From NCBI GenBank assembly GCA_003158895.1, contig PMLO01000205.1, positions 1 to 29,372 on the forward strand: 29,372 nucleotides of DNA. Reading direction: 5' to 3'. The translations under genes and the position numbers were made by a program. Under the pieces are notes generated by a model, which worked only from the letters and a program-made list of their open reading frames with translations, did not search any database and was not told where the DNA came from. Positions 24,307 through 29,372 of the stretch are shown here, in pieces (positions within the stretch are counted from its first letter, which is position 1; the number at the start of each line of letters is the position of its first letter). This DNA is from Propionibacteriaceae bacterium (GTDB taxonomy: Bacteria; Actinomycetota; Actinomycetes; Propionibacteriales; Propionibacteriaceae).

Positions 24307-24313
24307 GCTCAGA
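24307..24313. repeat. Right target-site duplication of the IS21 element
   Basis: GCTCAGA directly after the right terminal ACA, matching the left copy at 22165-22171. Identity of the two copies indicates direct insertion of the whole element without later end rearrangement. Confidence 0.85.
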
Positions 24314-24714
24314 TGACGCTCTCGCAAGCCCCTGCCTGGAACGGGCAGTCGAGGCGTCGGCAGCGAGCACGCGAGCTTCCTCTTCACGAAGGATCCACGC
24401 TCACGTCCGTGTATCGGCACCCTGGCGACGACGGGACCGCGTCGCCCTAAGGCACGAGCCTCTGGACACGCAAGATGTTGGCCAGTCGAACGAGAGCACC
24501 GAAGAGCAGCCATGGTCCGGTACTCGGCGGCGACCGCGCAATCCCTGTAGGGACAGCCCCCTCGTAACCAGCCGTGATGGACACGTACGGCCAACAGCCC
24601 GCAGTGAGGCGACCGTGGGTTGTTTCATTCCGGCCCTGACGGAACCGCTTCGATCTAGCATGGATGTGCACGGTGCACCGTGCACTGTGCGTGCCTGTGA
24701 CGGAGGGCCTGGCC
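24314..24714 (+). promoter_or_regulatory. Upstream region of the second W/P-rich gene with a perfect 20-bp palindrome
   Basis: No gene is seen in these 400 bases. GTGCACGGTGCACCGTGCAC at 24666-24685 is a perfect 20-bp palindrome made of three GTGCAC hexamers, ending 29 bases before the ATG at 24715, so it overlaps or just follows the likely transcription start. GGCGACG at 24424-24430 and CGTCGCC at 24440-24446 form a 7-bp hairpin farther upstream. The palindrome looks like an operator for a dimeric or tetrameric regulator. Confidence 0.55.
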
Positions 24715-25560
24715 ATGGCTGTCAGGTTTAACGCACCACCGAACTGGCCCACACCACCGCAGGGCTGGGCACCCACCAACGGCTGGCAGCCAGACTCGTC
24801 CTGGCCAGCGGCGCCAGCGGGCTGGCAGCTGTGGGTCGACGAGCCCCCTCAGTACGGATCTGCTCCGAGTCCGCAGGACCCGTATGGACACCCCGGGCCC
24901 GCCGAGTCTGGCTCGGCCTTCTTTGCACGTTCGGGCGTGACTGGCGGCGAAGCCGGGACGCTTCCCGCTCGATACCAGCCCTATCCCGTCCCCTCTCCGG
25001 CCGTGTACAAGCCGATCCGGGCACTGCCCTCACGACCCATCCCCGGTGCCGACCCGAGGCTTGTTCCAACGATCCAGGAGTACCTCAAGAGGGGCTACCG
25101 TCTCACGGCCAACCAAGGGGACGCCGTGACGTTGATCAGACAGAAGACCCCGATCAACTGGATCTGGGTGATCGGTCTGGCATTTCTTGGCGTCGGGATC
25201 GGGAGTCTGGTCTATCTGGGTCTGTGGCAACTGTGGGGGATCCACAAGGAATACACCGTCACGCTCTCTGTCGGGACGACGAGCCCAGTCATGGAGCAGG
25301 GCGATGGCTTGGGGGTCTATGACCACGACCGTCTGGTAGCGCAGCGCCTACGGGGTTTCGTACTCGGATCCATCCTCGCCGCCATCATGGTGCTCTGGAT
25401 TGCTGTCTGGGTATCGAATCTCGGCTCACCGGACGCGCAGAGCGACATGGTCGCCTTCATGGTGGGCTACGGCTTCATGGCGGCGGTACTGGGCGGCGGG
25501 GTGTACTTGTTCTTCACGACGGCCCAGAAGGCGAGGCGAGTGCTCCACTCCGGCGCCTAA
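24715..25560 (+). CDS. W/P-rich N-terminus membrane protein with three helices
   Basis: A 281-residue membrane protein of unknown function. Residues 1-43 (MAVRFNAPPNWPTPPQGW ... GWQPDSSWPAAPAGW ... WVDE) repeat the module at the start of the gene at 20243-22072. A Pro/Ser/Tyr-rich linker follows to about 125, then an amphipathic GYRLTANQGD-type segment, and helices near residues 145-172 (WIWVIGLAFLGVGIGSLVYL), 219-243 and 250-275. The ATG at 24715 has a GGAGG site eight bases upstream; the frame runs back to 24664 through the palindrome, which is why I do not use that start. The module is probably cytoplasmic and may mediate a shared protein contact. Confidence 0.85.
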   Translation: MAVRFNAPPNWPTPPQGWAPTNGWQPDSSWPAAPAGWQLWVDEPPQYGSAPSPQDPYGHPGPAESGSAFFARSGVTGGEAGTLPARYQPYPVPSPAVYKPIRALPSRPIPGADPRLVPTIQEYLKRGYRLTANQGDAVTLIRQKTPINWIWVIGLAFLGVGIGSLVYLGLWQLWGIHKEYTVTLSVGTTSPVMEQGDGLGVYDHDRLVAQRLRGFVLGSILAAIMVLWIAVWVSNLGSPDAQSDMVAFMVGYGFMAAVLGGGVYLFFTTAQKARRVLHSGA

Positions 25561-25728
25561 ATCGCTGACGTGACCACCACGCCGAGAGCTCCGCAGCGAG
25601 GACCTCGACATCGCCTACGGTGACGTCCGCAGCGTCATGAACACGGCATAAACCCCGACAGGACGATGTCGCTGAGACACCACAGGATGGAGCCGTCGGG
25701 CCAAGGGGGCGCGGCGGAAGGGATCATC

Positions 25729-26103
25729 ATGGACTTCTCGTCGATTCGGATCATCACCAATGACGTCGACAGGCTTGCCGGCTTCTACGAGTTGGTCACA
25801 GGCACGCCCGCCACCCGGCCCGCGCCGGTCTTCGCGGAATTCCGTACTGGCGCGGGCGCGCTGGCGATCGCGAGCCCGGCGACCGTCGCCATGCTCGGGG
25901 AACACGCCCCGAAGCCAGGGAGCAACGACTCCGTGATCATCGAGTTCGCGGTCGCCGACGTGGACGCCGAGTTCGCCCGTATTCATGACGCTCTCGATCA
26001 CATCGTTCTCGAGCCGACGACGATGCCGTGGGGAAACCGTTCCGTCTTGTTCCGCGATCCCGACGGGAACCTGGTGAACCTGTTCTCCCGACCCGCCGGC
26101 TGA
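25729..26103 (+). CDS. VOC-superfamily (glyoxalase/bleomycin-resistance-fold) protein
   Basis: A 124-residue single-unit vicinal-oxygen-chelate protein. It has the beta-alpha-beta-beta-beta layout: SSIRIITNDVDRLAGFYELV at the start, a central SVIIEFAVADVDAEFARI strand-helix, and the closing RSVLFRDPDGNLVNLFS, the usual end of the fold. The common first metal histidine is replaced (RIITND), and the final glutamate position is N, so metal chemistry may be lost. The ATG at 25729 follows GGAAGGG. Proteins like this serve as isomerases, dioxygenases or drug-binding resistance proteins; none can be chosen here. Confidence 0.82.
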   Translation: MDFSSIRIITNDVDRLAGFYELVTGTPATRPAPVFAEFRTGAGALAIASPATVAMLGEHAPKPGSNDSVIIEFAVADVDAEFARIHDALDHIVLEPTTMPWGNRSVLFRDPDGNLVNLFSRPAG

Positions 26104-26117
26104 GCAACGATCCGCTC

Positions 26118-26133
26118 CCACCGGTCCCGGTGG
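26118..26133 (+). terminator. Short hairpin after the VOC gene
   Basis: CCACCGG at 26118-26124 and CCGGTGG at 26127-26133 form a strong GC stem starting 15 bases after the VOC stop. There is no T-run, so termination is only likely from its position. Confidence 0.4.
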
Positions 26134-26256
26134 CCTGAGGAAGGATCCGCCGGTCTCGAGTGGTGATTTGGTTGGTGATGTTGCGGCAAGCCGATTGTTC
26201 TCGGTGCCTGTCAGCTTTCTTGGCGGTCGGGTCGTGGGGGTCGTCGACGGGGGAAC

Positions 26257-26850
26257 TCAGCTGTGTTGTGGGACTGGGTGGCGTGGGGCGAGGAGTCGGT
26301 CGACGAGGGAGTTGAGGTAGGCATCGTCGATGCCGCCGACTCCGAAGAGCGTGCGGAAGTAGATCGGCGCGAGGATCCCGTCGAAGACGTCGGTGAGTTC
26401 AAGGCCGTGTGTCTGGTCGGCGGCCCGATCGAGCATCGCCTGGATCTCGCCGCCGCGACGGCGGAGGTGCTGGACGCCGTCGGCGTCGGGGCTGTGGTCG
26501 AGCTTGCATGCGCCGATCACTGCGCGTAGGAACGCGAAACCGTCCGGCTGGCTGACGCTGGTGGTGATGCGCCTGGCGTATGCGAGGACGTCGCCGCGCA
26601 GCGATCCGGTGTCGGGGATCGGTGACATCGCTTCGAGCTGATCCAAGGCCACATCCAGTACCAGCGACTCGGGAGCTCCCCATCGGCGGTAGATCGTCGC
26701 AGCATGCACGCCTGAGCGAGCCGCGACGTCCGCCACGAGGATGTGCTCGTTGCCGCGCTCGGCCACCAGCTCCGCCACGGCACGGCGAACGGCCTCCGCC
26801 GTACGAGCGGTACGACCACCGGGTCGATGCCGCGTGCTGTCATTCGTCAC
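26257..26850 (-). CDS. TetR-family repressor of the adjacent efflux pump
   Basis: A 197-residue TetR regulator. The helix-turn-helix is at residues 18-60 (AVRRAVAELVAERGNEHILV, then ARSGVHAATIYRRWG), followed by a C-terminal ligand domain of the kind found with multidrug efflux pumps. The start is a GTG at 26850 after an AGGA site. It is divergent from the DHA2 transporter with 129 bases between the starts, and a GAGTTG-CAT-CAACTC dyad lies in the gap, so it most likely represses both genes. Confidence 0.9.
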   Translation of the reverse strand: MTNDSTRHRPGGRTARTAEAVRRAVAELVAERGNEHILVADVAARSGVHAATIYRRWGAPESLVLDVALDQLEAMSPIPDTGSLRGDVLAYARRITTSVSQPDGFAFLRAVIGACKLDHSPDADGVQHLRRRGGEIQAMLDRAADQTHGLELTDVFDGILAPIYFRTLFGVGGIDDAYLNSLVDRLLAPRHPVPQHS

Positions 26851-26871
26851 TTCGCCATCCTAACGCGACCC

Positions 26872-26904
26872 GAGTTGCATCAACTCTGCATCCGGACGTA
26901 GCAT
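26872..26904. promoter_or_regulatory. Operator and promoter between the TetR and MFS genes
   Basis: GAGTTG at 26872-26877 and CAACTC at 26881-26886 are a perfect 6-3-6 inverted repeat. TTGCAT at 26875-26880, within the dyad, can serve as the -35 box of the transporter promoter, with TAGCAT at 26899-26904 as -10 (18-base spacer). This gives a direct route for repression. The assignment of the boxes is inference. Confidence 0.6.
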
Positions 26905-26979
26905 GCCTAAACGCAAGTGGGTTCGCACTAACGCGGACACTCGTCCCCGTCCTTGGCGAAACACAGGAGGCTGAGTCAG

Positions 26980-28488
26980 TTGAGTGACGTGGATTCCGAG
27001 CGCAGGGCCTGGCAGGCGCTGTGGGCGCTTCTTGTCGGGTTCTTCATGATCATGGTGGACTCGACGGTGGTGTCGGTCGCCACCGCGAGCATCTCGATGA
27101 GCCTGCAGGCGGGAGTGAACGGCGTCCTGTGGGTCACCAGTGCCTACCTCCTCGCATTCACCGTTCCCCTCCTGATCTTCGGCCGACTGGGTGACCGGTT
27201 CGGGCCCAGACGCACCTACCTGGCCGGCCTGAGTGTCTTCACACTGGCGAGTCTGTGGGCTGGCCTGTCCGGCTCGATCGAGATGCTGATCGCGGCCCGC
27301 GTCGCCCAGGGCCTCGGCGCCGCACTCCTGACACCGCAGTCGATGTCGGTCATTACCCGGCTGTTTCCCGCGGCCCGACGCGGCCCGGCCATGGGCGTGT
27401 GGGGCGCCACCTCCGGCGCCGCCATCCTCGTCGGCCCGATCATCGGGGGCCTGCTGATCGGGTCCCTCGGCTGGCGGTGGGTCTTCTTCGTCAACGTTCC
27501 CCTCGGCGTACTCGCCTTCGCTCTGGTGTGGCGGTTCGTCCCCCGGCTCGACACCACGTCGCAGACCTTAGACATTCTCGGCGTCATCGCCTGGGGAACC
27601 GGGCTCTTCCTCGTGGTCCTCGGGGTGCAGCAGGGCGAGACCTACCACTGGGGCCTGATCCTCGGGCCGATCACCGTCCCGGCAGTCATCGTCGCCGGCC
27701 TCGTCGTACTCGCCGGGTTCGTACTGTGGCAGCACGTCCAGACGTCAGACGCCCCGCTCCTGCCGCTGAGGCTGTTCCGTGACCGCAACTTCTCTCTCGC
27801 CAACACCGCAATCATCGGAGCGGGCTTCGCCATCAACGCCATCCCTTTCCCACTGCTCCTGTGGGCTCAGATCTCCGAAGGGTTCACCCCCTTCCAGTCA
27901 GCTCTGCTGGCCTCCCCGATGGCCGTGTTCACGATCGTCCTCGCCCCCCTCGTCGGACGTGCGCTCAACCACGTCAACCCGCGCTGGATCGCCGCGTTCG
28001 GTTTCGCGGCCTTCGCCGGCGCCATCTTCTGGGTCTCGGCCCTCATCACCTCTCAGGCTGCGTGGGGATGGGTTCTGCTGCCCGTCTCGTTGCTGGGGAT
28101 CGCCAGCGCGTCCGTGTGGAGCCCCCTGTCCGTGGCCGCAGCCAGAGACCTCCCGCTGGAACTCGCGGGCGCCGGATCGGGCGTCTACAACAGCATGCGC
28201 CAGATCGGAGGCGTCCTCGGCGCGGCCGGGATAGCAGCGCTCATGCAGGCGCGGCTCGCCGCGAACTTGCCAGGCGCATCCGCCACCGGGGCATCCATCA
28301 CCCTCGGCGCGGTGCCACCGGCGATGCGAGCAGCGTTCAGCACCGCGATGGGACAGACACTCCTGCTGCCCGGCATCGTCGCCGCCATGACAGGTTTCTC
28401 AGTGCTATTCCTGACCTCACACCATACGGTCGCCGCGAAGGAACAGCTGGCGGCCGAGCAGGTCGGCGCGGGCGTCGGGGAAACGTAG
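26980..28488 (+). CDS. MFS drug:H+ antiporter, DHA2 (14-helix, EmrB/QacA-like)
   Basis: A 502-residue transporter. It shows about 14 hydrophobic segments and the family motifs: FFMIMVDSTVVSVA in the first helix (the D1 motif), GRLGDRFGPRR in the first cytoplasmic loop (motif A) and GWRWVFFVNVPLG after helix 6. Members export drugs, dyes or fatty acids in exchange for protons. I take the TTG at 26980, nine bases after a perfect AGGAGG; the first possible codon at 26953 lies before that site. The divergent TetR gene and the dyad between them indicate inducible efflux. The substrate cannot be read. Confidence 0.92.
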   Translation: MSDVDSERRAWQALWALLVGFFMIMVDSTVVSVATASISMSLQAGVNGVLWVTSAYLLAFTVPLLIFGRLGDRFGPRRTYLAGLSVFTLASLWAGLSGSIEMLIAARVAQGLGAALLTPQSMSVITRLFPAARRGPAMGVWGATSGAAILVGPIIGGLLIGSLGWRWVFFVNVPLGVLAFALVWRFVPRLDTTSQTLDILGVIAWGTGLFLVVLGVQQGETYHWGLILGPITVPAVIVAGLVVLAGFVLWQHVQTSDAPLLPLRLFRDRNFSLANTAIIGAGFAINAIPFPLLLWAQISEGFTPFQSALLASPMAVFTIVLAPLVGRALNHVNPRWIAAFGFAAFAGAIFWVSALITSQAAWGWVLLPVSLLGIASASVWSPLSVAAARDLPLELAGAGSGVYNSMRQIGGVLGAAGIAALMQARLAANLPGASATGASITLGAVPPAMRAAFSTAMGQTLLLPGIVAAMTGFSVLFLTSHHTVAAKEQLAAEQVGAGVGET

Positions 28489-28510
28489 CAGCCGGCGCTA
28501 CCGACCGCAC

Positions 28511-28975
28511 TCACTGGACAAGAGCTTGTGTGCCAAGGACTACGGCAAGGGCAAGTCGCTCGGCATCGTCCGTGCCAGGCTCAGCGGTGTAGACGAGGAT
28601 GCGCAGATCGTGCCCGGCAACGAGGAGTGCGTCGCAGTCGAGCTCGATGGGGCCGACGGTGGGATGGTCAATGATCTTGTGCTTCGACGAATCTCTTTGG
28701 TCGACCGAAACATCGGACTCCCAGAGTTCAACGAAGCGGGGGCCTTGAGCCGCGAGGTCGCTGATGAGGTGCCGCAAAGATTGGTCCGCGGGATGCCGAG
28801 ATGCCGTCATGCGCAGATCCGCGACGATCTGAGTTTCAAAGTCCGCCCGCTCCTCGAGCGTGTGCCTCGCCCGCGACCCGGGACCGACGAGGTGGCGCCA
28901 GATGGTGTTGCGCTCGATCCCTCTCTGCCCAGAAGTGTCGCCCATGAGCACGGCGTACGGCGCGTTCAACGCCAT
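28511..28975 (-). pseudogene. Ligand-binding C-terminal part of an MmyB-type XRE regulator
   Basis: About 150 residues on the minus strand match the MmyB-like ligand-binding domain found after an XRE helix-turn-helix: NAPYAVLMGDTSG, ERNTIWRHLVGPGSRARH, then RFVELWESDVS, HPTVGPIELDCDALLVAGHD and the end TAEPGTDDAERLALA. A full protein has about 280 residues; the N-terminal helix-turn-helix is missing and the match begins at about 28975, where a dehydrogenase fragment on the other strand takes over. The natural C-terminus is kept (stop at 28511), 22 bases from the MFS stop. Confidence 0.7.
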
Positions 28976-29279
28976 CGATTCCGGCGTCAATCCCGGCTCC
29001 AACCTCGGACGCGACATGCATCCGGCGCTCGTCGCTGTCAGCAAGGTGCTCGCACCGCTCATGCAACTGATGCCGCACTACACCACCCCGAAACGGGCCG
29101 CGAAGGTGATCACGCGACTCCTCACGAGTGATTCGACGGAGACGGGCGTGTACTTCGACGAGAACGGCGACCCGATGAAGGGCTCAAAACAGGTGCATGA
29201 CCCGGCATTCCAGGATCGCGTGGTCGCGGAGACCCGCGCGCTCCTCGCGACCCTGCCCGCTCTGACCACAGATCACTAG
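28960..29279 (+). pseudogene. C-terminal fragment of a short-chain dehydrogenase
   Basis: The frame ending at 29279 reads FNAIDSGVNPGSNLGRDMHP, then LMPHYTTPKRAAKVITRLLT, TGVYFDENGDPMKGSKQVHD and AFQDRVVAETRALLA. This is the last third of an SDR of the protochlorophyllide/retinol reductase-like kind; the Rossmann NAD(P)-binding part and the YxxxK active site are absent. An ATG at 28944 exists in frame but the first residues look unlike the family. It meets the MmyB fragment head-on near 28970, so both were cut by the same recombination. Confidence 0.65.
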
Positions 29280-29296
29280 CCCCCAATCTCTCGCTC

Positions 29297-29321
29297 GTGG
29301 GTTCGAGCCCCACCCGCGGTA
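29297..29321 (+). other. 3' end of a tRNA gene (likely integration scar)
   Basis: GTGGG-TTCGAGC-CCCAC at 29297-29313 is a perfect 5-bp T-arm with a consensus 7-base loop, followed by CCGCGGT and A, as in an acceptor 3' strand and discriminator base. No matching 5' acceptor strand (ACCGCGG) lies within 100 bases upstream, so the tRNA is not complete here. Such 3' ends are the usual leftover when an integrative element uses a tRNA as its attachment site. Confidence 0.5.
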
Positions 29322-29372
29322 TGCCGCTGCCGGGGAGTACTTCACTCTGGAAATCGAGGATCGGGTCTGGCT

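Noticed and set aside
25574..25652. Short plus-strand frame ending MNTA before the VOC gene
   Set aside because: Only about 22 codons after a stop, no start with a ribosome-binding site and no recognisable homology; possibly a remnant, but not supportable as a gene.
1..29372. CRISPR array or complete tRNA/rRNA gene
   Set aside because: No regularly spaced direct repeats were seen, and the only tRNA-like sequence is the isolated 3' end at 29297-29321.

Overview
The window is high-GC DNA (GTG and TTG starts, dense ATGA-coupled operons, TetR/MarR/LysR/XRE regulators, a YhgE/Pip exporter, tryptophan/proline-rich membrane proteins) and looks like an actinobacterium. A Ptb/Buk pair and a ferredoxin-rich oxidoreductase point to an organism with fermentative or facultatively anaerobic metabolism, perhaps Propionibacteriales-like. 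That placement is inference, because there is no rRNA or complete tRNA here.

Region 1 (1-11338) is a catabolic locus. A long minus-strand operon reads butyrate kinase, BKACE (beta-keto acid cleavage), phosphotriesterase-like metal hydrolase, phosphate butyryltransferase, thiolase, CoA-transferase A and B, then after a 180-bp gap a NuoG/GltD-fused flavoprotein and a NuoF-type/ferredoxin partner, and it appears to continue past the left edge. A divergent LysR gene sits at its head with a perfect T-N11-A dyad between the two starts. Convergent to the LysR gene, behind a shared bidirectional terminator, is a crotonase-fold protein that keeps the catalytic residues of 6-oxocamphor hydrolase (a C-C-cleaving beta-diketone hydrolase). 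Together they suggest degradation of an unidentified keto compound: hydrolytic C-C cleavage, BKACE transfer giving acetoacetate plus acyl-CoA, ATP from Ptb/Buk, and conversion of acetoacetate to two acetyl-CoA by CoA-transferase and thiolase.

Region 2 (11339-14950) is rearranged. It holds the C-terminal third of an MFS transporter with its terminator, an intact 358-residue membrane protein of unknown function, an AbiEii-like N-terminal fragment abutting a decapitated tyrosine integrase, a MarR C-terminal fragment and a small possibly frameshifted lipoprotein.

Region 3 (14951-18927) is a self-regulated operon: ABC-type ATPase, YhgE/Pip membrane protein, TetR, preceded by a GTACTG-N6-CAGTAC dyad lying between plausible -35 and -10 boxes. 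A patatin-like hydrolase (19080-19976) follows.

Region 4 (20243-25560) holds two divergent genes that share a W/P-rich N-terminal module of about 43 residues, one with a long helical-repeat domain, the other with three membrane segments. An intact IS21-family element (22172-24306) with matching terminal repeats and a 7-bp target duplication has inserted between them. A perfect 20-bp palindrome lies upstream of the second gene.

Region 5 (25729-29372) has a small VOC-fold protein, a TetR/DHA2-type MFS efflux pair around a 6-3-6 operator, then a truncated MmyB-type regulator meeting a truncated short-chain dehydrogenase head-on, and the 3' end of a tRNA gene near the right edge, a usual integration scar.
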